Of a DNA stretch of 14,356 nucleotides, positions 1 to 6,369 are shown piece by piece (within the stretch, counting starts at the first letter, position 1; every line of letters starts with the position of its first letter). The stretch comes from an uncultured Victivallaceae bacterium (lineage in GTDB: Bacteria; Verrucomicrobiota; Lentisphaeria; Victivallales; Victivallaceae): assembly GCA_934663655.1 (NCBI GenBank), contig CAKUKT010000029.1:1-14356 (forward strand), in the 5' to 3' direction. A model generated the notes under the pieces. It did no database searches. It was not told the DNA's origin and saw only the letters and a program-made list of their open reading frames with translations. A program made the translations under genes and the position numbers.

Positions 1-858
1 GATCTTTACGGGTTGCGTCCTGACTTGAGCCGTCATTGGCAGCAGCGTGAACACTTTGAAAATTCCGGACCGTCGTTCGACTTCTATTGGGAGTCGTATC
101 GGGAACCGGCCGCCGATCAATGGTTCGCGCAGGCGGGAGCGCAGGTGATGTGCGCGCATTCGCTGCTGCGGGCGCAGCCGGGGGTGGATCCGGACCGCAT
201 CGGTGTGGTCGGGGTATCGTGGGGCGGCGTGCTCACCTGCATGGTGGCGGGATGTGACGACCGTTTCGCCTTTGCGATTGCGGTCTACGGTTGCGGCGGG
301 CTGGCGGGAAGTGACGGCACCTTCGGACGGGCGCTGGCGGCGATGGTTCCGGAGCAGCGCGACTGGGTGATCCGGGAGTACGATGGAGTGCGCCATCTCC
401 GGAACGCCGCGATGCCGGTATTTTTTGTGAACGGCACCAACGACGAACATTTTCCTCCCGACGCCTGGCAGCGCAGCCGCGACGCCGCCGGAGAAAAGGG
501 GAGAGGTTATCTGGAAATCCGGATGGTTCACGGTCATCAGGGGGCGATTCAGCCGATGGTGCTCGCGTTTGCCGAGAGCGCCGTCGGCCGAACCGCGGCA
601 CTTCCGCAGGTGACCGCGGTCGACTGGGACGGCGGACGGCTCGTTGCCGATTATCGGAGTGCGTTGCCGCTCCGGAAGACGGAACTGCTCTATACCCGCG
701 ATTCCGGGGCGCATGCGCGCCGGAACTGGATTGTGGTTCCGGCCGTGGTGGCGGGGGAAAAGATCACCGCGGAAATTCCGGATGGCACCACCGCGGCCAT
801 TTTGAACCTGACCGATGAGGCCGGGCGGGTGGTGAGTTCTCCGTACCATGAATTTTGA
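1..858 (+). CDS. alpha/beta hydrolase, esterase-like (5' partial)
   Basis: The reading frame is open from the first base, so the N-terminus lies outside the window; a TTG at 13 is only an internal codon. About 285 residues are visible. Counted from base 1, the nucleophile elbow G-V-S-W-G-G puts the catalytic serine at residue 73. A likely acid follows at D148 (in NGTNDEHF) and a likely histidine at H177 or H179 (in VHGHQ), giving a complete Ser-Asp-His triad in family order. The last ~80 residues form a short beta-rich tail beyond the hydrolase core. This architecture resembles dienelactone-hydrolase or acetyl-xylan-esterase relatives common in polysaccharide-degrading bacteria; the substrate cannot be read from the sequence. 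A hairpin follows the stop and the next gene has its own promoter, so this is the end of a separate transcription unit. The fold is confident, the esterase role is inferred. Confidence 0.8.
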   Translation, partial: DLYGLRPDLSRHWQQREHFENSGPSFDFYWESYREPAADQWFAQAGAQVMCAHSLLRAQPGVDPDRIGVVGVSWGGVLTCMVAGCDDRFAFAIAVYGCGGLAGSDGTFGRALAAMVPEQRDWVIREYDGVRHLRNAAMPVFFVNGTNDEHFPPDAWQRSRDAAGEKGRGYLEIRMVHGHQGAIQPMVLAFAESAVGRTAALPQVTAVDWDGGRLVADYRSALPLRKTELLYTRDSGAHARRNWIVVPAVVAGEKITAEIPDGTTAAILNLTDEAGRVVSSPYHEF

Positions 859-862
859 ATTT

Positions 863-890
863 CCGGCCTCCGGGCGAGGCCGGGGTTTTA
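863..890 (+). terminator. hairpin terminator after the hydrolase gene
   Basis: Perfect 8-bp inverted repeat CCGGCCTC / GAGGCCGG (863-870 and 876-883) with a 5-base loop, starting 4 bases after the stop codon. Only a short T-run (GGTTTTA) follows, so termination may be incomplete. Confidence 0.6.
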
Positions 891-921
891 CTGCTGGAGA
901 GGGGAGGCGCAGGAGCGATCC

Positions 922-950
922 TTGACATAAATACGGATTCGGATTATATT
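922..950 (+). promoter_or_regulatory. sigma70-type promoter of the marR-MATE-GNAT operon
   Basis: TTGACA at 922-927 and TATATT at 945-950 are separated by exactly 17 bp, a near-consensus housekeeping promoter. Expected transcription start is about 957, leaving only some 14 bases before the ATG at 971. Confidence 0.85.
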
Positions 951-968
951 ATAAAATACGAATTCGTA
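932..968 (+). repeat. two similar palindromes in the marR promoter (candidate operators)
   Basis: TACGAATTCGTA at 957-968 is a perfect 12-bp palindrome covering the predicted transcription start. TACGGATTCGGA at 932-943, inside the -35/-10 spacer, matches it at 10 of 12 positions. The two start 25 bp apart. Placement over the spacer and start site, directly before a MarR-family gene, is what an autorepressor site would look like. Binding is inferred. Confidence 0.6.
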
Positions 969-970
969 GT

Positions 971-1426
971 ATGAAGATCTCCGCAATGCGTTCACAAATT
1001 AAAAAACTGATCGACGCCACCAACGTAATCGACCACGCCTATCGGGTCAAGGGGCGCTCGATGGCGGTCAAGCCGAACATCGTGGTGTTGTTGTACGCGC
1101 TTGCCAACGAGGATAATCTGTCACAAAGTTCGCTTCACAACAACTGGCTGCTGCCGCTTTCGACCATCAATACGATTGTTTCCGAATGCCGGGCCTCCGG
1201 GTACATCACTCTTGAACCCATTCCGGGGCGACGGCGGGAGTGTTATCTGCGGTTCACGCCGAAGGGGCGGGCGTTTGCCGAACTCATTCTGGCGGAAATC
1301 CACGCCGCTGAAGAGCAGGCCATGCGGGAGACCATTGCCCGTTTTTCCCCCGATTTCATTGAGGCGCTGGCGTTCTACGCCGAAACCTTTCATCAGGCGC
1401 TGAATCTGGAGGAGAACCGGCAATGA
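971..1426 (+). CDS. MarR-family winged-helix transcriptional regulator
   Basis: 151 residues, normal for MarR proteins. A winged-helix core occupies the middle: the likely recognition helix lies in LPLSTINTIVSECRASGYI (about residues 61-79), followed by a basic wing around PGRRRECYLRFTPKGR. Helices on both sides would form the dimer interface. The start at 971 has no clear ribosome binding site and lies about 14 bases from the predicted transcription start. An in-frame ATG at 986 is the alternative and also lacks one. The gene overlaps the following MATE gene in an ATGA junction (1423-1426), so the two are translationally coupled. MarR proteins commonly repress neighbouring efflux genes and are relieved by small aromatic or toxic ligands. 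Here the regulator likely controls its own operon through the palindromes in its promoter. The ligand is unknown. Confidence 0.88.
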   Translation: MKISAMRSQIKKLIDATNVIDHAYRVKGRSMAVKPNIVVLLYALANEDNLSQSSLHNNWLLPLSTINTIVSECRASGYITLEPIPGRRRECYLRFTPKGRAFAELILAEIHAAEEQAMRETIARFSPDFIEALAFYAETFHQALNLEENRQ

Positions 1427-2769
1427 GCCGCGACCTGCGCCTCTTCTGGAACTACATCGCGCCTTCCATTTTCGGTGCCGTCATCGGTGGTTCCTTCGCG
1501 ATCGTCGACGCGATTTTCATCGGCCGCGCCGGAGGAAAAACCGCGCTTGCCGCGGCCGCGCTCACCTGGCCGCTGGTGATGTTGCTCCAGTCGTTCGGTT
1601 TTCTGGTTGGTTCTGGAGGCGCGGTACTGATCGCCCAGAGCCGCGGCGCCGGCAACCCCGAACGGGAACAGCGGATTTTCGACCGGACGCTGTTTCTGGT
1701 GTTTTTCTGGGGTATTGTACTGACTTTGGCGACGTTTCCGCTGCTCCGGACCATTCTCGACGCGCTCGGCGCGACGGCGGAGTTGATGCCGATTTCGCTT
1801 CGCTATTCGCAGGCTCTGACCGGCGGAGTGATCCTGTCGATCTTCATGTCCATGTGCATTGAAGTTATCCGCAACGACGGTCACCCGACGTTGTCGATGC
1901 TGCTGATGGTGACCGGACTGATCAGTAACATTGTGCTGGACTGGGTCTTTGTATTTTACTATGGCTTCGGCGCGGTGGGGGCGGCGATCGCGACGGTGGT
2001 CAGTCAGGGCGCGGCCTGCGGGCTGGGAGCGCTTTATTTCTGTTCGCCGCTGACGAAATTGCGCTTCACCTGGGAAGCCATTAAACCGGTATGGCGGGAA
2101 ATCCGGGAAATCACCGTCACCGGAGTGCCGATTTTCGGGAACATGATCTCGATTATCGCCATGCTCTACATGCACAACGATCAGTCGCTGCGTTACGGCG
2201 GGATCGACGGTCTGGCCGCCTATACGGTGATCTCTTCGCTGGAGGCGCTGGGCTCGATGTTCATGACCGGGATAGCGGGGGGAGTTCAGCCGCTGTCGGC
2301 CTCGATGTACGGCGCGGGAAAGTACCGGCGGCAGAACCGGTTCGGCAACTACGGCTATGGGTTCGCCTTTGTATCGGGGATCGGTATGATGTTGTTTTCG
2401 TTCGCGATGTATCGGGTCATTCCCGGCTGGATGGGGCTGGAACCAGGCAGCGCGATGGAACTCGCCCGCCGGGGGATTCTGCTCTCCGCGCCGGCATTTC
2501 TGTTGCTGGGGGTGATCCGGGTGGCGGCGTTCTATTATCAATCCACCGGAAATGTCGTCAAAGCCTCGTGGCTGATTTACGGGGACGCGTTCATCGCGCT
2601 GCCGCTGTGCATCTACACGCTGCCGCTTTGGTTCGGAATGAACGGCGTGTGGCTGGCGATGCCGGTGTCGCGGCTGCTGCTGATGGGATTGCTGCTTTAC
2701 TTCTGGTTCGGGGTGAAACGGAAAAAGGGGGACGATCGGAGAGCCGGAGGCGTGATGAATGACCGGTGA
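1423..2769 (+). CDS. MATE-family multidrug/toxin efflux transporter
   Basis: 448 residues, the usual MATE length, with about twelve hydrophobic segments. The N-terminal APSIFGAVIGGSFAIVDAIF and the following GRAGG-TALAAAALTWP resemble the first helices and loop of MATE exporters of the DinF/MepA-like branch. Weak internal duplication is suggested by the second half restarting near residue 230 (VTGVPIFGNMISIIAMLYM), as expected for the two six-helix lobes. The start has a strong ribosome binding site, GGAGGAG at 1408-1414, 8 bases upstream. The protein should act in the inner membrane, exchanging Na+ or H+ for a cationic or toxic compound. Its position between a MarR regulator and an acetyltransferase suggests a small resistance or detoxification operon. 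The substrate cannot be told from sequence. Confidence 0.92.
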   Translation: MSRDLRLFWNYIAPSIFGAVIGGSFAIVDAIFIGRAGGKTALAAAALTWPLVMLLQSFGFLVGSGGAVLIAQSRGAGNPEREQRIFDRTLFLVFFWGIVLTLATFPLLRTILDALGATAELMPISLRYSQALTGGVILSIFMSMCIEVIRNDGHPTLSMLLMVTGLISNIVLDWVFVFYYGFGAVGAAIATVVSQGAACGLGALYFCSPLTKLRFTWEAIKPVWREIREITVTGVPIFGNMISIIAMLYMHNDQSLRYGGIDGLAAYTVISSLEALGSMFMTGIAGGVQPLSASMYGAGKYRRQNRFGNYGYGFAFVSGIGMMLFSFAMYRVIPGWMGLEPGSAMELARRGILLSAPAFLLLGVIRVAAFYYQSTGNVVKASWLIYGDAFIALPLCIYTLPLWFGMNGVWLAMPVSRLLLMGLLLYFWFGVKRKKGDDRRAGGVMNDR

Positions 2770-3292
2770 TGTCAGAATTGTGCAGCTCAAAGAAGCCGAT
2801 GTCGCGGAATTCAAGCGGGAGATGCAGCGGGCATTTCAGTACGGTTACGAGGTGGAATACGGCCCCGCCGGAGCTCCGGTGCTGCCGGAGCGGGATATCG
2901 ACCAGTCGCTGTATGCCGCCGGTGCGGCGGCATACGTCGCTGAGATCGACGGCGTGATGGTGGGAGGGGCGGTGGTGAAAATCGACCCGTCCGGTCGCCG
3001 CAACCATCTGGAACTGCTTTTCGTGAAGGTCGGAGTTCAGAGCCGGGGAGTGGGGCAGGCGATCTGGGAAGCGATGGAGCGCACTTATCCGGAAACCCGC
3101 GTCTGGGAAACCTTTACACCGTGGTTTGAAAAGCGCAACATTCACTTCTACGTCAACCGGTGTGGGTTTCATATTGTGGAGTTCTTCAATCCGCACCATC
3201 CGTTTCCGCCGTCCGAATGGGAATACTGTGGCGGCATGTCGGACGAGGCATGTCAATATTTTTTCCGCTTCGAAAAGGTGATGGGAAAGTGA
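2759..3292 (+). CDS. GNAT-family N-acetyltransferase
   Basis: 177 residues, typical for a single-domain GNAT enzyme. The acetyl-CoA pyrophosphate loop is visible as Q94-S-R-G-V-G-Q-A101 (Q/R-x-x-G-x-G/A), following the beta strand LELLFVKVGV. A later segment (VNRCGFHIVEFF) matches the C-terminal strand of the fold. It starts inside the MATE gene, overlapping it by 11 bases, with GGAGG at 2746-2750 placed 8 bases before the ATG. It is therefore the third gene of the marR operon. GNAT enzymes move an acetyl group from acetyl-CoA to an amine. Beside an efflux pump it may inactivate the same compound, but the acceptor is unknown. No promoter or T-rich terminator for this strand follows. Confidence 0.88.
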   Translation: MTGDVRIVQLKEADVAEFKREMQRAFQYGYEVEYGPAGAPVLPERDIDQSLYAAGAAAYVAEIDGVMVGGAVVKIDPSGRRNHLELLFVKVGVQSRGVGQAIWEAMERTYPETRVWETFTPWFEKRNIHFYVNRCGFHIVEFFNPHHPFPPSEWEYCGGMSDEACQYFFRFEKVMGK

Positions 3293-3334
3293 ATGGAGGG
3301 TTCGGTCCGGCGGGGCAGGTCCGGCTGTGAATGG

Positions 3335-3369
3335 AAAAAACCGGGCGGGAAATGGTTTCCCGCCCGGTT
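3335..3369 (-). terminator. strong intrinsic terminator of the minus-strand PTPS-like gene
   Basis: Perfect 14-bp inverted repeat: arms at 3339-3352 and 3356-3369 with a 3-base loop. Read on the minus strand it ends in a run of six T (3340-3335). It lies 18 bases after the stop of the 3387-3950 gene. On the plus strand the hairpin could also slow transcription from the GNAT gene, but no T-run follows on that side. Confidence 0.9.
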
Positions 3370-3386
3370 CCGGCATCAGTCGCCAA

Positions 3387-3950
3387 TCAGTGTTTGCGGT
3401 AACCGCACTTCGGGCAGACCCCGTCGACGAGGGCGATGCCGCAGAGCGGACAGCGGTCGATCGTCCGGGGGGGGGTGTACTCCTGGGTGGCGGCGTTGAC
3501 GCCGCTGGTGAAGGTGATCTTCGCGATGTTGAGTTTGTCTTTGAGCAGCTCATACACGATCTTGATCATTCCCTCGACCGTCATGCTCTCCTTGGTGACC
3601 ACCAGACGGGCATCGGGGTAGGCGGTGGCGAGTTCGGTTTTGAAGGCCTCGCCCTTCATCTTGTTGGTGGGGGCGCCGTTGCGGATGCCCTGCTTTTCGT
3701 ATACCTCCAGAATGGCCGGGAGCAGGGGATCATCTTCGCGGAGAATCAGCGCATGATCGAAATTTTTGAGCACATTCCACGCGGTTTTTTGAATTTCATT
3801 GCAGGGGAAGACCATGTTCACGCCGGGTTCGATGGAGTCTTCGACCTCGATCGTCAGCACTCCGGTGTGTCCGTGCAGATACTGGGCCTCTCCCTGGAAT
3901 TTGTAGAAACGGTGGGCGTACTGCAGGTCAAATCTGGTGATACTTCTCAT
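3387..3950 (-). CDS. 6-pyruvoyl-tetrahydropterin synthase/QueD-fold protein with C-terminal zinc ribbon
   Basis: 187 residues; canonical QueD is about 120. Zinc ligands of the T-fold are visible: H13 (YAHRF) and H26/H28 (LHGH), with the DH pair in NFDHALIL near residue 70 and a T-x-E helix start (MTVEGM). Differences from QueD: no cysteine four residues before HGH (Ala there, Glu at minus five), no obvious match to the terminal pterin-anchoring Glu, and roughly 40 extra residues between the DH motif and T-x-E. A zinc ribbon follows at the end (C-P-L-C, then C-P-K-C). The family makes pterin intermediates for queuosine, folate or biopterin. The active-site changes make the reaction here uncertain. 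Start supported by AGGAGGAGC at 3955-3963, 4 bases from the ATG. It lies 124 bases behind a PerR-like gene on the same strand, with no clear promoter between, so co-transcription is likely. Confidence 0.82.
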   Translation of the reverse strand: MRSITRFDLQYAHRFYKFQGEAQYLHGHTGVLTIEVEDSIEPGVNMVFPCNEIQKTAWNVLKNFDHALILREDDPLLPAILEVYEKQGIRNGAPTNKMKGEAFKTELATAYPDARLVVTKESMTVEGMIKIVYELLKDKLNIAKITFTSGVNAATQEYTPPRTIDRCPLCGIALVDGVCPKCGYRKH

Positions 3951-4074
3951 TTTTGCTCCTCCTGAGGTTTAGGTGACAGCTCTGCTGTCGTTTCGCCGTC
4001 GGCGGAAATCCGGCCAGTCCGGAAATTCCGCTTCGTTGCGGCGGGTAAAACTTAAAATTTGTCAGGTGCTGATT

Positions 4075-4509
4075 TCATTTAAATTCCGTCGTTTCGGCGG
4101 AGTTTTCGCATTTTTCGCAGCGTCCGATCACCCGGAGTTCCATGTGGCCGATCCTGCCCGGCAGTTCCGGAGGCAGCACCGTGTTGCCGGGCAGGTCGAA
4201 ATCGACGATGGTTCCGCATTTTTCGCAGATGAAGTGGCCGTGCGGTCCTGTCCGCGAATCGTAACGGGCATTGTCGATATGATCCAGCCGGGCGATGATC
4301 CCCCTGTCGGCAAATTCGTTGAGAATCCGGTAGACGCTCTCCCGGGTGATCGCGGGCAGATGTGAACGCACGGCATGCCACACCGTATCCACGTCGGGAT
4401 GGGTGAGATTATCCTGCAGGAAATCGTAAACCGCAAGGCGCTGGGAGGTGCATTTCCAGCCGGCCTCCCGGCAGATTTCCATGAAACGGGTGTGAGTTGC
4501 TTTTTTCAT
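4075..4509 (-). CDS. Fur-family metal-dependent regulator, PerR-like
   Basis: 144 residues, typical of the family. An N-terminal winged helix (TSQRLAVYDFL to the recognition helix around ITRESVYRILNEF) is followed by the dimerisation domain. Two CxxC pairs, C95/C98 and C131/C134, form the structural zinc site. The residues used by PerR for its regulatory iron are present in order: H37, D84 (RYDS), H90, H92 (PHGHF) and an acidic residue in IVDFD. An Asp in the RYD position favours PerR over Fur, so peroxide sensing by iron-catalysed histidine oxidation is the best guess. No good Shine-Dalgarno precedes the ATG. The promoter directly upstream contains a perfect palindrome, suggesting autoregulation. 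The next gene downstream on this strand is the PTPS-like gene. The family assignment is firm, the PerR subtype probable. Confidence 0.9.
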   Translation of the reverse strand: MKKATHTRFMEICREAGWKCTSQRLAVYDFLQDNLTHPDVDTVWHAVRSHLPAITRESVYRILNEFADRGIIARLDHIDNARYDSRTGPHGHFICEKCGTIVDFDLPGNTVLPPELPGRIGHMELRVIGRCEKCENSAETTEFK

Positions 4510-4543
4510 GATCGAACGGTTTTAGTTGTTTAACTTTCATCTG

Positions 4544-4566
4544 TAAATAAATATAGCATTTATTTA
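4544..4566 (-). promoter_or_regulatory. palindromic operator over the fur/perR-like promoter
   Basis: Perfect inverted repeat TAAATAAAT (4544-4552) - 5 bases - ATTTATTTA (4558-4566). It covers the -10 hexamer and most of the -35/-10 spacer of the minus-strand promoter. AT-rich palindromes here are typical Fur/PerR boxes, although the usual box has a 1-base centre (7-1-7 or 9-1-9), not 5. Confidence 0.7.
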
Positions 4567-4577
4567 TTGGATGTCAA
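4550..4577 (-). promoter_or_regulatory. sigma70-type promoter of the fur/perR-like gene
   Basis: On the minus strand TTGACA (4577-4572) is followed after 16 bp by TATATT (4555-4550). The -35 is a perfect match and the spacer is one base short of optimum. The start codon lies about 40 bases downstream of the -10. Confidence 0.8.
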
Positions 4578-4598
4578 GGGCGGGATGAAATTTTTTTG

Positions 4599-4646
4599 AA
4601 AAAAAAAACGCCTTACCGGAAATCGCCGATGTGGTTCCGGGCGGCG
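4599..4646 (-). terminator. possible minus-strand terminator with no gene before it
   Basis: Read on the minus strand: CGCC (4646-4643 side) and CCGGAA pair with TTCCGG and GGCG, with a small asymmetric bulge and a 13-base loop, then a run of ten T (4608-4599). The stem is imperfect. Nothing recognisable is encoded upstream of it on this strand, so it may end a short RNA, block antisense transcription into the fur-type promoter, or be chance. Confidence 0.35.
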
Positions 4647-4816
4647 CCGGCTGGACAAGGGGAAGAGGCGGCGCGGACGGCATTGCGGTGATGATTTCAA
4701 AAAAAAGCCGGACGCCGAGGCCGTCGGAACGCCGCCGGAACGCCGCTGAGTCGGACGGGCAACGTTACGACGGCTCCGGCCGGAATCCGGGGGCAAACTC
4801 CCGGCGGTGACAAAAG

Positions 4817-4862
4817 CGATGTATTTTTCACACATCGGGTGTATTGACTGCCGGGTCGGCAG
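4817..4862 (+). repeat. two short inverted repeats at the peptidase promoter
   Basis: CGATGT-N9-ACATCG (4817-4837) lies just upstream of the -35 box. CTGCC-N5-GGCAG (4848-4862) lies in the -35/-10 spacer. Neither is found in the otherwise similar promoter at 9588-9641, so if they bind a protein it is specific to this operon. Confidence 0.4.
4819..4848 (+). promoter_or_regulatory. shared upstream module, copy 1 (candidate AraC-type operator)
   Basis: This 30-base stretch matches 9588-9617 at 23 positions without gaps: ATGTATTTTTC at the left and GTGTATTG at the right are identical, with the differences mostly between them. TGTATT occurs at 4820-4825 and again at 4840-4845, a direct repeat with 20-bp period whose second copy overlaps the -35. 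The layout fits an AraC-family activator site; binding is inferred. Confidence 0.65.
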
Positions 4863-4872
4863 GTTGTATAAT
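4844..4872 (+). promoter_or_regulatory. sigma70-type promoter of the M28-GH20 operon
   Basis: TTGACT (4844-4849), a 17-bp spacer, then a perfect TATAAT (4867-4872). Predicted start near 4879, giving a leader of about 150 bases before the peptidase ATG at 5029. The -10 lies at the same distance from the shared module as in the promoter at 9613-9641. Confidence 0.85.
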
Positions 4873-5028
4873 ACCGGCGATTTAAGTGGTCGGTCGAGGA
4901 ATGAACCTCCGTCCGGCGTCGGAATCGACGCTGCCGGCGCCGATGCGGTCGGCGCGTCGCCGGACCGGATGGGGCGGACGGATTCTTTTGCCTGCGACCG
5001 GAATTTGTCAACTGGAGTTAGCTGCGCG

Positions 5029-6339
5029 ATGGAGAGCGTCACGGAAATTGCCCGCAATCTTGAACACCTCGTGGAGGAGATAAAAGTCCGCGTCGCCGGA
5101 TCCGAGGCCGAACGAAGCGCGGCTGAATTTATGGCAGGCAGATTCCGGGAATATGGGGCGGCACGGATCACCATCGAGGAGTTTCCGATAGTGCGGCGTC
5201 GGGTGGAGAAGGAACGGCTGCGGCTCTTCGCCGCCGGCAGATGGCGGGAATATCCGTGCCTGCTGCTCGGGGGAGCCCCCGGTACCGGAGGTCGGGAAGT
5301 AGCGGCGCCGACGATATTTTTCTATGCGGCGAGCGACTATCAGCGGGAGAGTCTTGACTTCCTTGCGGGGAGGGCGGTAATTCATTACGGGATCGGGATT
5401 GCGGCTGCTGAATACCGGCGACTGATCGCCGCGAAGCCGGCATTCATTCTTTTTGTTGACCACCGCTATCCCGGAGGAACGCCGACGTCGGATGGTTTAA
5501 TTCCCGCCTATGTCCGTCGCTATGGAGCGGTTCCGTCGGTAACGGTGGCCTTCGATCAGGTGTGGGAGTGGGATGCGCTCGGGGTGGAACGGGCCGCGCT
5601 GACGGTGTGCGGAGGCGGTGAACCGGGGACATCGTGCAATGTGATCGCCGATTTTCCGGGGGCGGACTCCGGGGTGGTGGTCTACACCGGTTCCCATCTC
5701 GACACGGCGGCGGAATGTCCGGGGGCGGACGACAACGCCTCGGGGATGGTGCTCCAGCTCGAACTTGCCCGGCTGCTGGGAAAGCGGCGACTCAACTGTT
5801 CGCTGCGTCACATCGCTTTCGGATGCGAGGAGCAGCTTTCGGTCGGCAGTGCCGCCTATGCGCGGCGTCACCGGGAAGAGATCGCTTCATGCGGGGTGTT
5901 CATGCTGAATTTCGACAGCTGCGGTTCCCGGCTGGGCTGGAATGAGCATACCTACGTCGCCGACCCAGCGCTGCGCGGCGAATTTGAATCCCGGTTGCTG
6001 CGCCGGGGAATTACCGCCACGGGTAGTTTCCGGCCGTTGCCCTTCATCGATCTGCTGCCCTTCAATGCCTGCGGGGTGCCGGGGATGTGGATCCGGCGCA
6101 CCAACTGTGCGGCGGGGAAATTCTACCATCACCGTCCGGGTGACACCATTGACAAGATTTCCTGTGCGGTAATTGCCGCCGAGGCGCGGGCGGCGGCGGA
6201 TTTTGTGGAGGAGGTGTTGTCGCGCGAGCCGCGCCGGTTCAGTTTACCGGGGGAGCTGGCCGGTGAGGCGACGTCGATCTGGAATGAATGGTTCGGCGGA
6301 TTTGAGGACGGCGAACCGGAGATCACAACACAGGCGTGA
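5029..6339 (+). CDS. M28-family zinc metallopeptidase (aminopeptidase-like)
   Basis: 436 residues from the ATG at 5029. All M28 metal and catalytic residues are visible: H223-x-D225 (GSHLD), bridging D234 in GADDNASG, the E267-E268 pair in GCEEQ, D296 in NFDS, and H368 in HHRPGDT. Residues about 60-210 carry an inserted beta-rich region like the PA domain of some M28 enzymes. The start is chosen because GGAG at 5014-5017 precedes it, the family homology begins there, and the frame's upstream part (from 4807) precedes the predicted transcription start. There is no signal peptide, so it should act in the cytosol, removing N-terminal amino acids or processing a related amide. It lies 30 bases upstream of the GH20-type gene and should be co-transcribed with it. 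An amidohydrolase role on a sugar-linked amide is possible but unsupported. Confidence 0.87.
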   Translation: MESVTEIARNLEHLVEEIKVRVAGSEAERSAAEFMAGRFREYGAARITIEEFPIVRRRVEKERLRLFAAGRWREYPCLLLGGAPGTGGREVAAPTIFFYAASDYQRESLDFLAGRAVIHYGIGIAAAEYRRLIAAKPAFILFVDHRYPGGTPTSDGLIPAYVRRYGAVPSVTVAFDQVWEWDALGVERAALTVCGGGEPGTSCNVIADFPGADSGVVVYTGSHLDTAAECPGADDNASGMVLQLELARLLGKRRLNCSLRHIAFGCEEQLSVGSAAYARRHREEIASCGVFMLNFDSCGSRLGWNEHTYVADPALRGEFESRLLRRGITATGSFRPLPFIDLLPFNACGVPGMWIRRTNCAAGKFYHHRPGDTIDKISCAVIAAEARAAADFVEEVLSREPRRFSLPGELAGEATSIWNEWFGGFEDGEPEITTQA

Positions 6340-6369
6340 GTTAATACCCTGGAGAAAGGAACGATTTTC

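Larger units (their letters stand above)
4510..5028. other. divergent intergenic region, fur-like gene to M28 peptidase
   Basis: This 519-base stretch holds the minus-strand fur-type promoter and operator (4544-4577), a possible minus-strand terminator (4599-4646), a GC-rich segment of unknown role (4647-4810) containing an A8 run at 4699-4706, and the plus-strand promoter at 4844-4872. A leader of about 150 bases follows. I see no convincing gene. The open frame running in from 4807 into the peptidase begins upstream of the predicted transcription start near 4879, so its first part is probably not translated. Confidence 0.7.

Noticed and set aside
1393..2814. A 473-codon open frame on the minus strand opposite the MATE gene
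   Set aside because: Its product is rich in Arg, His, Gln and Pro without domain features, and it lies exactly opposite a clear membrane transporter; it is a codon-bias shadow.
3327..3965. A 212-codon plus-strand frame opposite the PTPS-like gene
   Set aside because: It crosses the terminator hairpin, has no good ribosome binding site, and the minus-strand frame has zinc-ligand motifs, a strong Shine-Dalgarno and a terminator.
3951..4074. A preQ1 riboswitch upstream of the PTPS-like gene
   Set aside because: The leader has only a 6-bp hairpin (GACAGC-TCT-GCTGTC, 3975-3989) and none of the conserved preQ1-I or preQ1-II loop sequences that I could recognise.
4820..4832. A CRP-like site in the peptidase promoter (TGTAT...TCACA)
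   Set aside because: The half-sites are only 3 bases apart instead of 6, and the better explanation is the TGTATT direct repeat shared with the other promoter.
4807..5028. N-terminal extension of the peptidase frame to 4807
   Set aside because: It includes the promoter itself, begins before the predicted transcription start, and adds low-complexity sequence before the first conserved M28 helix.
4886..5083. A 65-codon frame overlapping the peptidase start, possible leader peptide
   Set aside because: Arg-rich shadow-like composition, poor start context (GAGGA only 1-2 bases before the ATG at 4901), and no regulatory codon pattern.
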